Of a stretch of DNA of 39,537 bases, positions 7,422 through 15,961 are shown piece by piece. The translations under genes and the position numbers were made by a program. The stretch is from DROE01 sp964569865 (GTDB lineage: Bacteria; Pseudomonadota; Alphaproteobacteria; Rhizobiales; Devosiaceae). The notes beneath the pieces were generated by a model. The model was not told the DNA's origin and did not search any database. It was given only the letters and a program-made list of their open reading frames with translations. Location: NCBI GenBank assembly GCA_964569865.1, contig CAZMVQ010000015.1, positions 1-39,537 on the forward strand. The letters run 5' to 3'. Position 1 is the stretch's first letter. Each line of letters starts with the position of its first letter.

Positions 7422-9787
7422 ATGGATACGGCAAAACCGCTAAACCCACCTAAAAATGATGAAGCTGCCGACGATCTGATTGAAGAATTGGCGCGTCTCA
7501 TGGCTGATGATGCCCAATCTGGCACAGCTGGCACACCACCGCCACCATCTCCGGCTGCGGCGGGACAATCCGCCCCTAAAGTGGAAAAGCCTGACACACA
7601 GCCGCAAGGTTTCTCAGATTCTGCATCGGGTCAGGCATCCTTTGGTGCATCTGATAGTTCCACTGCCACCAAAACAGGTGAGCCCTCTTTTGATATGAAA
7701 GGGTTTGAGCTTGGCGCGCCCAAGGCAGAAGTGAGCAATCTCACTTCATCTGCGAGCAATCCACCTGCGGCAACCCATCAATCCTCCAGCGCTTCCACCG
7801 GCAGTTCACCAAATACTGACAATTCGGTAGTTGACTTTGATTTCGGTTTTGGTGTTGGCCCGGGTGCTGGCACATCGCAACACTCGCAACCTGCAAATCC
7901 CACCGCAACACCGTCTACCCCTGAGCCGTCTATTTCTGCGGTTCAGCCCGGATCAGACCCCATTGCAGACCTGATCAACGCTGCGGTTTCAAAACATACG
8001 CTTCCAGATATTGCGCCTGCTCCGCAACAAACTGCATCGCAGCAGGCTGCATCGCAACAGGTTGCNNNNNNNNNNNNNNNNNNNNNNNNNNNNNNNNNNN
8101 NNNNNNNNNNNNNNNNNNNNNNNNNNNNNNNNNNNNNNNNNNNNNNNNNNNNNNNNNNNNNNNNNCGCAACAGGTTGCACCCTCTTCTTCAAATACGCCG
8201 CCGGTTTCTCATTCGCCACTTGGTCGCGGAACACTGGGTTCAGGTTCTGGCGCCCCTAAAGCGGGTGCTAGGGATAAGTTTGACTCTCCACCGGTTTTTG
8301 GTCTGTCGGGAAAGCCCTCAACGCCTGCCAAAACCGGCATGAGAAATCCTGCCACTGCGCCGGACGCAAACCGTGGCGCCATGGCTCTGGATGAAATTGA
8401 AAGCCTGATAGGTAATTCTGTTCAGGTTGATGCAACCGTTGATACGCCTGCTGATTTTAATGCTCAACAGGCTGTAGAAAATGGCCCGCGCACTGCCCCG
8501 GTAACTGCCAAAATCCCATCAACAGCAAATATTGCCCCTCAATCTCAGCCTGATTCAAATAATTCAACTTCAGCAAAAAAATCCAGCGCTGAAGGGGGCA
8601 TATTGCGGGCCATGTCCAATTCTGGCGCTGCCGCCGCCAAACTAAGAACTTTTATGCCACCAACTCCGGGATCGTCAGCAAAGAAGGCCGGTATTGCCAA
8701 GGATTTATCCGATACTGCTGAGGGAACGGACGAAAATTTGCAGTTGGCAGCGGGACGGGCATCCTTTGATGAGCAACAATCGCGCGGTCTTGTTCGTTAT
8801 GTTGCTCCGGTATTGGGCGTTTTGTTTGTTGGCGCAGTCGGTTTTGGCCTTTACACGCTGTTTAACCCTGGAACAGGTGAGGGCAGTGCCCCGGTATTGC
8901 GCGCTGATGGCGCCCCGACACGTCAGGCACCAGATGCTGTAGAAACTGGCACTCAGTCGGTGGTTTTGAATGGAATAGATGGCGCAACCCCGGTTGCACA
9001 AGGGGAACAACTGGTTTCTCGCGATCAGAGTGCCGGACTGGACGGCTCGGCAATTCGTCAGGTGGAAACACTTGATACATCAGAAACAGGATTGGCTAAC
9101 CGGCGAGTTCGCACAGTTACCGTACGTCCCGACGGCACCATAATTTCCGGCGCTGATGCAGTGGCTGGCGGCGAGGTTTTGGACGTTGCTCAACCTGTTC
9201 TGCCGGATTTGCCCGCTAACGCCATTAATACCGAATTATCATCAACTACCGTTGCCGCACTGCCACAAAATCCTGCCGGTGGTTTGAACTTGAACCTTGA
9301 AAGTATTGCAACCCCTAATCCTACAGAGGCACCAACTCCAAGGCCCCGTCTTGCAAATAGAGATGCTTTGGGTTCGGTAATTGCAAATATTCAGGCCCCG
9401 AATAGTCAGGCTGCAACCAGCACGGTGGCCCAAACCACACCCGGAGCAGTTAATCTGGTCAGTACGGCTCCGGCTGTTACGGCAGCACCTGCAACCAATG
9501 TAGCCTCTGCGTCAAATTCCTTGTCTCAGCCGGTATTGAATCCGGGAGCATTTGTGCAACTTGCCTCCCAACGTGATGAAGGCATAGCCAATCAGACAGC
9601 AACTACTTTGCAGTCCAGATTTTCTTCTTCTCTGCAAGGGGGAAGCTTGTTGGTGCGCCGTGTGGATCTGGGAACCAGAGGGATTTATTATCGGGTACAA
9701 TTGCCCACCAATACTCTGGCTCAGGCAAATTCCATTTGTGAATCCATCAAAGGGGCCGGCGGAGACTGTTTTGTTCGCAATTCTTAA
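7422..9787 (+). CDS. SPOR domain-containing envelope protein (split by an assembly gap)
   Basis: One gene interrupted by 100 N at 8066-8165. The first part (7422-8065) is a Pro/Ser/Ala/Gln-rich cytoplasmic region starting MDTAKPLNPP. After the gap the frame changes on paper, but from 8168 the downstream frame reads QQVAPSSSNTPP and continues without a stop to 9787. A membrane segment (about YVAPVLGVLFVGAVGFGLY) lies near 8797-8860, then a long low-complexity periplasmic linker, then a C-terminal SPOR domain (FVQLASQRDEGIANQ ... GDCFVRNS). SPOR domains bind denuded septal peptidoglycan. Overlapping the 13 shared bases on both sides of the gap would give one 750-codon frame. Any separate gene call starting at 8339 would be an artefact of the gap. 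The function is probably tied to cell division or cell-wall turnover. Confidence 0.85.
8011..8065 (+). repeat. 15-base near-tandem repeat encoding (A/T)-A-S-Q-Q units at the gap edge
   Basis: Units such as GCATCGCAGCAGGCT and GCATCGCAACAGGTT follow one another up to the N run, and the sequence after the gap restarts in the same unit (CGCAACAGGTTGC). The repeat length is a multiple of three, so copy-number change would keep the frame. It probably caused the assembly break. Confidence 0.7.
8066..8165. other. assembly gap, 100 N
   Basis: A run of exactly 100 N inside the SPOR-domain gene, a typical scaffold placeholder. The last 13 bases before it and the first 13 after it are identical (CGCAACAGGTTGC). 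True length is unknown and could be negative (overlap). Confidence 0.95.
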
Positions 9788-9922
9788 AAAATAGTTCGCA
9801 ATATTTCCGGTAAGAATTGAGAACAGACGTTTTTGGTAATCTCAAACCTGATTTGCACCGCTTGTTGGGGAGTTTGTCTAACAACTCCTTGACGTGGGGT
9901 GGCCCAATGGTGAAATTGCCCC

Positions 9923-10765
9923 ATGGCGGATAAAATTGAAAACTCATCAAATAAAGATTGGGTTGCGAATGCTCCAGAGGGGCTGGAGCAAGCGCAGGTT
10001 TTATATGTTGATGTAGATGGTTTTGAGGGACCGCTTGATCTGCTGCTGGATATGGCGCGTCGGCAAAAGGTGGATTTGGCCAATATATCGGTTCTGTCTC
10101 TGGCCGAACAATATCTTTTGTTCATTGAAAAAGTACGCAAAGAGCGCATCGAAGTTGCCGCTGATTATCTGGTAATGGCCGCTTGGCTGGCATATTTGAA
10201 AAGCCGCCTGATGTTGCCGGAAATTATTGACGATGAAGAACCGAGCGGCGAAATGATGGCCGCAATATTGCAGTTTCGCCTAAAGAGACTTGAAGCAATG
10301 CGAAACGCTGCCGCCCAATTGGTAAATCGGGCCAGGCTGGGGCGAGAAATTTTTGCCCGAGGTGATCCCGAAACGGTTGCAATTGTTAAAGAAACAGCCT
10401 TTGACACATCTCTGTTTCAATTGCTCAATGCCTATGCCGGTATGCGAGAACGTAATGAAATTGTCGATTATGCGCCAAAAAAACGTGCTGTCTGGTCGCT
10501 AAAAGATGCCCGCGTTATTTTAGAGCGCATGATTGGCGAAGGGTCTGAATGGATGGCATTGGATAAATATCTGGCCCAATATCTGGCCAGTCCGACAGAG
10601 CGTAGTACGGCAATGGCTTCCAGTTTTTCTGCCGGGCTTGAGTTGGTGCGCGATGGCAGTATGGAAATGCGTCAAACCCTGACATTTGGACCATTGCTGA
10701 TGCGCCGCAAACGCCCCGTAGAAAGTTCGGTCGAACAAAATTCAATCGAGGAAAATTCAAAGTGA
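9923..10765 (+). CDS. scpA: segregation and condensation protein A
   Basis: A 280-residue kleisin ScpA, the bridging subunit of the Smc-ScpAB condensin that compacts and separates chromosomes. The signature FEGPLDLLLDMARRQKVDL is near the N-terminus, followed by ISVLSLAEQYL and the helix AADYLVMAAWLAYLKSRLML. The C-terminal winged-helix part is less obvious. An in-frame TGA at 9911-9913 leaves ATG 9923 as the first possible start. The stop overlaps the start of scpB in the sequence GTGA, so translation of the two is probably coupled. Confidence 0.95.
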   Translation: MADKIENSSNKDWVANAPEGLEQAQVLYVDVDGFEGPLDLLLDMARRQKVDLANISVLSLAEQYLLFIEKVRKERIEVAADYLVMAAWLAYLKSRLMLPEIIDDEEPSGEMMAAILQFRLKRLEAMRNAAAQLVNRARLGREIFARGDPETVAIVKETAFDTSLFQLLNAYAGMRERNEIVDYAPKKRAVWSLKDARVILERMIGEGSEWMALDKYLAQYLASPTERSTAMASSFSAGLELVRDGSMEMRQTLTFGPLLMRRKRPVESSVEQNSIEENSK

Positions 10766-11493
10766 AAACTGGTGCCACTCAACATATGGAACAAAAAACA
10801 CCTGACAGCGCCGAAATGGATGCCGCTGGAGATACCCATATTGCCACTAGCGAAGCTGAGCAACTGGAAATTAACCGGCGCAATATCCGTGTAATTGAAG
10901 CATTGCTGTTTGCCTCGTCCGAGCCAGTTTCCATCAAGGAAATTTCTCCTTTTCTCTCCCATATGGCCAATACTGAACTGCTGCTTGCCCAACTGGCCAA
11001 AAACTATGCGGATCGCGGTGTTAATCTTGTGCAGCGCGGCGATAAATGGGCCTTTCGCACTGCTGATGATCTTGGCTTTTTGCTCCGGCGTGAAGAAAAA
11101 GAAACTCGCTCCATGTCCCGTGCAGCATTGGAAACCATGTCGATAATTGCCTATCATCAACCGGTCACAAGGGCTGAAATTGAGGAAATTCGTGGCGTTG
11201 CGGCCGGGCGCGGAACATTGGATATGCTAATGGAGGCACAATGGGTGCGCATGCGTGGACGTCGCCGCACCCCCGGACGCCCGGTGACCTATGGCACGAC
11301 CCCAGAGTTTCTTGATCATTTCTCTCTTTCCTCACTTGGTGACCTGCCGGGGCTGGAAGAATTGAAAGGCTCAGGTATGCTCTCGTCCCGTTTGCCACCA
11401 GAAATGCAAATACCACTTCCATTCGAGGGTGAATTATCCGATGATGAGGACCCGCTGGAAGAAGATGACCCGGTATTTGCGCGCGATGAATGA
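10762..11493 (+). CDS. scpB: segregation and condensation protein B
   Basis: A 243-residue ScpB, the winged-helix partner that binds the ScpA C-terminus in the Smc complex. Typical segments are IEALLFASSEPVSIKEI, GDKWAFRTADDL, ALETMSIIAYHQPVTRAEI and RTPGRPVTYGTTPEFL. The C-terminus is acidic (DDEDPLEEDDPVF). The chosen start is GTG 10762, overlapping the scpA stop by 4 bases; an ATG at 10786 is the alternative and would remove 8 residues. The 3' end overlaps the ABC ATPase gene by 8 bases. Confidence 0.95.
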   Translation: MKTGATQHMEQKTPDSAEMDAAGDTHIATSEAEQLEINRRNIRVIEALLFASSEPVSIKEISPFLSHMANTELLLAQLAKNYADRGVNLVQRGDKWAFRTADDLGFLLRREEKETRSMSRAALETMSIIAYHQPVTRAEIEEIRGVAAGRGTLDMLMEAQWVRMRGRRRTPGRPVTYGTTPEFLDHFSLSSLGDLPGLEELKGSGMLSSRLPPEMQIPLPFEGELSDDEDPLEEDDPVFARDE

Positions 11494-12628
11494 CAGCTCC
11501 AACTTTGGTGGTGAAAAATCTTTGGAACTGCCTGCTCAGGAATGGGGCACCAGAGGCACAGCAGGAGTTAGTTTTGCCTCCGCTCTTTGCTTGCAGGGTG
11601 TGGATGTTTCCATTGGTGGCCGACCTGTCCTCAATAAAATTGATCTGGAGCTGGTCCCCGGTGAAATCGTATGTCTGCTTGGGGAATCCGGTTCGGGTAA
11701 ATCCACCGTTTTGCGAGTTGCCGCCGGTATTCAGGAAATTAGCGCCGGTCAGGTTCTGGTAAATGGCAAGATAGTATCAAAGCCTGGATTTGCCGTATCA
11801 CCGGATCAGCGCGGCGTGGGCCTGATGTTTCAGGATTTTGCCCTGTTTCCCCATCTGAGCCTTTTGAATAATGTTTGCTTTGGTTTGAGCGGGATTGATA
11901 AAAAACAAGCCATAAAACAGGCGCGCGTCGCTTTGGCCCGGGTTGGGTTGTTGGAGCGGCAAGACGATTTTCCCCATATGCTCTCGGGCGGTCAACAGCA
12001 AAGGCTGGCACTGGCGCGTACCTTTGCCCCAAGACCGGGGATATTGATGTTGGATGAGCCATTTTCAAGCCTTGATGCCAGATTGCGTGAAAATGTCCGC
12101 TCGCAGACATTAGCTATTTTGCGTGAAACCAGCGCTACGACAATTATTGTTACCCATGATCCAGAAGAGGCCATGGTGGTTGGAGACCGCATTGCCCTGT
12201 TGCGTGACGGAAAGGTCGCCCAGATCGATACGGCGGCAAAAATATATCGCTCTCCCGTTGATTTGCAGACCGCAAGATTTTTTTCTCCTCTGACTGAAAT
12301 TGAAAGCGTGGTTAATGCCGGCGTTGCCTCGACCCCGCTTGGGCAGGTGCCAACTCCAAACCATAAGGAAGGCGATAAGGTAACTATTGCCATTCGCCCG
12401 GTCGGTGCCCTTGATCTGACCAAGGGAAACAAAGGGGTTAGAGCGCGCGTACTAAGCAAAAGAGAAGCATTGGGGTTTGATATTTTTGAGATAGGGGTGC
12501 ATAATATAGCAGCCCCGATTAACATCAGGGCACCATCAGATCATGACCTTGAGCCGGGAAAAGACATTTTTGTTACATTAAAACCCGAACATGTGCTCAT
12601 TTTTGATCGTGCAGATGGTTGTTTTTGA
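11486..12628 (+). CDS. ABC transporter ATP-binding protein (PotA/FbpC type)
   Basis: A 380-residue ABC ATPase. Walker A is GESGSGKS (66-73), the Q-loop is in MFQDFALFPHL, the signature is LSGGQQQRLALART (from 166), Walker B is ILMLDEP (186-192) and the switch histidine is H224 in IVTHDPEEAM. The last 120 or so residues look like a TOBE domain, as in importers of iron, polyamines or sugars. The ATG at 11486 overlaps the scpB stop (ATGAATGA); an upstream ATG at 11429 in the same frame would overlap scpB by 65 bases and add a non-conserved basic stretch, so I reject it. No permease or binding protein gene is nearby, so the substrate and partners are unknown. Its coupling to scpB is unexpected. 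Confidence 0.9.
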   Translation: MNDSSNFGGEKSLELPAQEWGTRGTAGVSFASALCLQGVDVSIGGRPVLNKIDLELVPGEIVCLLGESGSGKSTVLRVAAGIQEISAGQVLVNGKIVSKPGFAVSPDQRGVGLMFQDFALFPHLSLLNNVCFGLSGIDKKQAIKQARVALARVGLLERQDDFPHMLSGGQQQRLALARTFAPRPGILMLDEPFSSLDARLRENVRSQTLAILRETSATTIIVTHDPEEAMVVGDRIALLRDGKVAQIDTAAKIYRSPVDLQTARFFSPLTEIESVVNAGVASTPLGQVPTPNHKEGDKVTIAIRPVGALDLTKGNKGVRARVLSKREALGFDIFEIGVHNIAAPINIRAPSDHDLEPGKDIFVTLKPEHVLIFDRADGCF

Positions 12629-12778
12629 TCGTAAATAACAATATCTATGCAATATAAAGCGTTACACGCTTGTTGAAAAGGCGTTTGCGCTGCATAAATC
12701 AGGCGCTTGCGCTAAAAAATCTGGGTCTTGAGCTTTTGTGGAAGCATATAAGGTCATGACCAGCTACGGAGAAGAAAA

Positions 12779-12967
12779 ATGAATCCAGGACCCTGGGGCA
12801 TATTAATTATCGTTGTTGCAGTTTTGTTGTTGTTCGGGCGCGGAAAAATCGCCGGAATGATGGGTGAAGTTGCCTCTGGCATCAAATCTTTTCAACGGGG
12901 AATGACGGAAGAGCCCAAACCGGTTGAAAAAGCTGAAGTCAAAGACACCGAAAAAACTGACGCCTGA
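12779..12967 (+). CDS. tatA: twin-arginine translocase subunit TatA
   Basis: A short (62-residue) TatA, which polymerises to form the passage for folded proteins across the inner membrane. It has the N-terminal membrane helix (WGILIIVVAVLLLFGRGKI), the FGRGKI hinge followed by an amphipathic helix (GEVASGIKSFQRGM), and a charged tail. A good ribosome site (GGAGAAG, from 12768) precedes the ATG. It lies 150 bases after the ABC ATPase and 56 bases before tatB, so the spacer before it may hold the tat promoter. Confidence 0.95.
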   Translation: MNPGPWGILIIVVAVLLLFGRGKIAGMMGEVASGIKSFQRGMTEEPKPVEKAEVKDTEKTDA

Positions 12968-13023
12968 GCTAAAAATTGCAATCGAATTGTTGCAATTGGC
13001 TCGTGCCTGAGTGAGGGCAGTAA

Positions 13024-13701
13024 ATGCTGAGTATTGGCTGGACTGAGATGATGCTCGTCGCCGCGATCGCTTTGATCGTGGTCGGCCCAAAAGACCTGCC
13101 CGCCATGTTGCGCCAGATTGGCAAAGTTGTTGGCAGTGTTCGCAAAATGGGTAATGAATTCAAAGCTGAATTAAATAAAGTTACAGCGATTGATGAATTA
13201 AAAGACATCAAACAATCGATAGCTGCTCCTCTGAATGAAACCCGGCAAAAAATTGAAGATGATTTTAATGCCATTGCGCCGGATGGTTCGATAGTTCCAA
13301 GCGGAAAAATCACCCCGGCCGACCCTGATGCGCAAAGTGTTGTCGACGAAATCAGGCAAGGGGCCGGACTTGAACCGATCTCGAAAAAAGAAAATCCCGG
13401 TCCCAGTGCCGCTCGCGCCAGCATGGCCGCGTCGGTAACCAAAGCGGTGCAGAAAAATCAACAGGCGGCAAATGATATTGAAGAGTTTGGCGATGAGGTG
13501 ACACCGGCGCCAGTTGGAAATGTTGGGAAAGCTGCAAAAAAGCCAGCCAGAAAAGCAGCTAAAAAACCGGCCAGAAAACAGACCACGAAAGCCAGCGCTG
13601 CCAAGCCAAAAACCGCGCGCAAAAAGCCAATAGCTGCAAAACTCGCGGCACCTGAAGCCAAAACTACAATATCAAAGCCTGTTAAAAGTGAAGCTGGATA
13701 A
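13024..13701 (+). CDS. tatB: twin-arginine translocase subunit TatB
   Basis: A 225-residue TatB, which with TatC recognises Tat signal peptides. The membrane helix and hinge are MLVAAIALIVVGPKDLPAML, followed by the amphipathic helix IGKVVGSVRKMGNEFKAELN. The second half is variable. From about residue 160 it becomes rich in Lys, Ala and Pro (for example KAAKKPARKAAKKPARK), resembling a histone H1 tail. The stop shares one base with the tatC start (TAATG). E. coli TatB is shorter (about 170 residues). Confidence 0.95.
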   Translation: MLSIGWTEMMLVAAIALIVVGPKDLPAMLRQIGKVVGSVRKMGNEFKAELNKVTAIDELKDIKQSIAAPLNETRQKIEDDFNAIAPDGSIVPSGKITPADPDAQSVVDEIRQGAGLEPISKKENPGPSAARASMAASVTKAVQKNQQAANDIEEFGDEVTPAPVGNVGKAAKKPARKAAKKPARKQTTKASAAKPKTARKKPIAAKLAAPEAKTTISKPVKSEAG

Positions 13702-14567
13702 TGGTTGTTCGTGATCCAACAATTCCACCGAATTCAGATTCCGGGGACCCAGTTACTTCGGAAGCAATTGATAAAAAAGCCGAAGAATTGACAGGCACCG
13801 AAGCCTCGTTAATCGATCATCTGACAGAATTGCGTACGCGTCTGATATTTTCCATGATCGCGATTGCAGTTTTGTTTGTGATTAGTTTCATTTTTGCTGA
13901 TCGGATATTTGATTTTTTATTGCAGCCTTTCAAGGATGCAACCGGCGGAGCTGAGGATGTTCGTTTGATTTATACGGCCCCTCAGGAGTTCTTTTTTACC
14001 AAGCTTTCTCTTTCGTTGTTCAGTGCGATATTCATGGCGTTTCCGGTTTTCGCATCCCAGATTTATGCCTTTGTTGCACCCGGACTTTACAAGAATGAAC
14101 GCGGGGCGTTTTTGCCCTATCTTATTGCCACTCCGATATTTTTTGTTATCGGGGCCGCCGTGATGTTTTATGGGGTTATGCCTTTGGCGCTAAGGTTTTT
14201 CCTTTCAATGGAGGGTGGGGGAGACGGCTCGGTAACCATTGAAATGCTGCCAAGGGTTTCTGAATATCTCTCTTTGATAATGACCCTGGTTTTTGCTTTT
14301 GGGGTATGTTTTCAGCTTCCTGTTGTTTTGACATTGCTGGCCAGAATCGGGATCGTTGACAGCAAAAAGCTCAAATCCTGGCGCAAATATGCATTTGTTG
14401 CGGTTTTGGTTGTGGCGGCATTTTTGACGCCCCCTGATCCAATTTCTCAATTGGGTCTTGCCCTGCCCATGTTGCTGCTCTACGAAATCGCCATATTGTC
14501 TGTGAAATTTGTTGAGCGGTCGCGAAAAAAACGCGAAGAAGCTGAGGCAGCTAGTGACCAGCTTTGA
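13701..14567 (+). CDS. tatC: twin-arginine translocase subunit TatC
   Basis: A 288-residue polytopic TatC, the main receptor for twin-arginine signal peptides. The conserved N-terminal block is SLIDHLTELRTRLIFS. Later conserved parts are APQEFFFTKLSLSLF, FVAPGLYKNERGAFLPY and FLTPPDPISQLGLALPM. Six membrane segments can be traced. It completes a tatABC operon in the usual order and is followed by serS after 110 bases with a hairpin. Confidence 0.97.
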   Translation: MVVRDPTIPPNSDSGDPVTSEAIDKKAEELTGTEASLIDHLTELRTRLIFSMIAIAVLFVISFIFADRIFDFLLQPFKDATGGAEDVRLIYTAPQEFFFTKLSLSLFSAIFMAFPVFASQIYAFVAPGLYKNERGAFLPYLIATPIFFVIGAAVMFYGVMPLALRFFLSMEGGGDGSVTIEMLPRVSEYLSLIMTLVFAFGVCFQLPVVLTLLARIGIVDSKKLKSWRKYAFVAVLVVAAFLTPPDPISQLGLALPMLLLYEIAILSVKFVERSRKKREEAEAASDQL

Positions 14568-14653
14568 TATGCCAAATTGATATATTGCAAGACTGATGCT
14601 GATATATTGTTCAAGTTGATGTTTTGAAAAACCTTCCCGGGAAATAAATAGAG

Positions 14654-14677
14654 GCCCGCCAGCAGCGGGGCATTTTT
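14654..14677 (+). terminator. hairpin with T run directly in front of serS (terminator or attenuator)
   Basis: GCCC-GC (14654-14659) can pair with GC-G-GGGC (14665-14671) around a 5-base loop, with one bulged G. Then come one A, five T and the serS ATG at 14678. The only Shine-Dalgarno-like bases for serS (GCGGGG) lie in the 3' arm. It could end the tat transcript or control serS expression. Confidence 0.5.
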
Positions 14678-15961
14678 ATGTTCGATATTAAATGGATACG
14701 TGCCAATAGCGATGAGTTTGACCATTCTATGATTAAACGCGGCCTTGGCCCGCAGGCGCAAAAATTGATTGCCCTTGATGATGAGCGCCGCAAGACAATT
14801 GCCGCTCTTAATGATTTGCAGGAAAAGCGCAATTCATCCTCCCGTCAGATAGGACAGGCAAAATCCAGCGGTGATGAAGAAAAAGCGCAAAAATTGTTGG
14901 CTGAAGTTTCCAATCTCAGGGCAAAGGTGCAAGAGGGGGAGGAGCAACAGCGGATTCAAAGCGAAGCCCTAAATGATGCCATGCTGCAATTACCGAACCT
15001 GCTGGCCAGTGATGTGCCCGAGGGCAAGGATGAAAATGATAATGTTGAATTTCATAAGTTTTTAGCTCCGACCCGGTTCGATTTTACCCCCAAAGAACAT
15101 TATGAATTGGGGGAGGCGCTCGGGCAGATGGACTTTGAAACCGCCGCTCGCATGTCAGGATCGCGCTTTGTGGTCTTGAAGGGGCAACTGGCTTTGCTGG
15201 AGCGGGCCTTGGCGAATTTCATGCTCAATGTGCACACTATCCACCACGGTTTTACTGAAATTTCAGCTCCCGTGCTGGTGCGCCCAGAGGCGCTTGTTGG
15301 CACCGGACAATTGCCAAAATTTTCCGAAGATGCATTTGAAACCACCGATGGCCGTTGGCTTATCCCCACCTCTGAGGTTACTTTAACCAATCTGGTTCGC
15401 GAGCAGATTTTATCAGAAGCTGAACTTCCCTTAAGAGTTACCAGTCTTTCCCAATGCTTTCGATCTGAGGCTGGATCAGCCGGGCGCGATACAAGGGGAA
15501 TGCTGCGTCAGCACCAGTTTTCTAAAGTTGAAATGGTGGTGATCACCAGCCCCGAGAACTCCGATGAAGAACATAAAAATATGCTCAAATGTTCTCAGCA
15601 GGTGTTGGAAAGGCTGAATTTGCCCTATCGAACTGTCAGGCTTTGCACCGGGGATATGGGGGCAACCATGCGCCGCACCTATGATATTGAAGTGTGGATG
15701 CCGGGGCAGAAAACCTATCGTGAAGTTGCTTCGATTTCCAGCGCTGGCGATTGGCAGGCTCGGCGTATGAGTGCGCGCTATCGTACCAAAGATGGCAAGG
15801 TGGAATATGTGCACACCTTAAATGGCTCCGGGGTTGCTGTTGGACGCATAATGATTGCTGTAATGGAAAATTATCAGAACGAAGATGGCTCGATTTCTAT
15901 TCCTGAACCTTTGCAGCGTTATATGGGTGGGCTGGAAACTATTGGCTCGATAGATGAATAA
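14678..15961 (+). CDS. serS: serine-tRNA ligase
   Basis: A 427-residue class II seryl-tRNA synthetase, which charges tRNA-Ser and tRNA-Sec. The N-terminus (MFDIKWIRANSDEFDHSM) leads into the long coiled-coil arm that grips the tRNA (about residues 30-100, rich in Lys and Glu). Motif 2 is CFRSEAGSAGRDTRGMLRQH and motif 3 is near SGVAVGRIMIAVMENY. The length is normal. The stop overlaps the start of surE by 8 bases (ATGAATAA), which suggests coupled translation. Confidence 0.97.
   Translation: MFDIKWIRANSDEFDHSMIKRGLGPQAQKLIALDDERRKTIAALNDLQEKRNSSSRQIGQAKSSGDEEKAQKLLAEVSNLRAKVQEGEEQQRIQSEALNDAMLQLPNLLASDVPEGKDENDNVEFHKFLAPTRFDFTPKEHYELGEALGQMDFETAARMSGSRFVVLKGQLALLERALANFMLNVHTIHHGFTEISAPVLVRPEALVGTGQLPKFSEDAFETTDGRWLIPTSEVTLTNLVREQILSEAELPLRVTSLSQCFRSEAGSAGRDTRGMLRQHQFSKVEMVVITSPENSDEEHKNMLKCSQQVLERLNLPYRTVRLCTGDMGATMRRTYDIEVWMPGQKTYREVASISSAGDWQARRMSARYRTKDGKVEYVHTLNGSGVAVGRIMIAVMENYQNEDGSISIPEPLQRYMGGLETIGSIDE

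Noticed and set aside
8339..9787. A separate 482-residue gene starting at ATG 8339
   Set aside because: The frame is open upstream to the N gap and reads sensibly from 8168. It is the 3' part of the SPOR gene.
12657..12671. Terminator between the ABC ATPase and tatA
   Set aside because: AAGCGT/ACGCTT forms only a 6-base stem and no T run follows.
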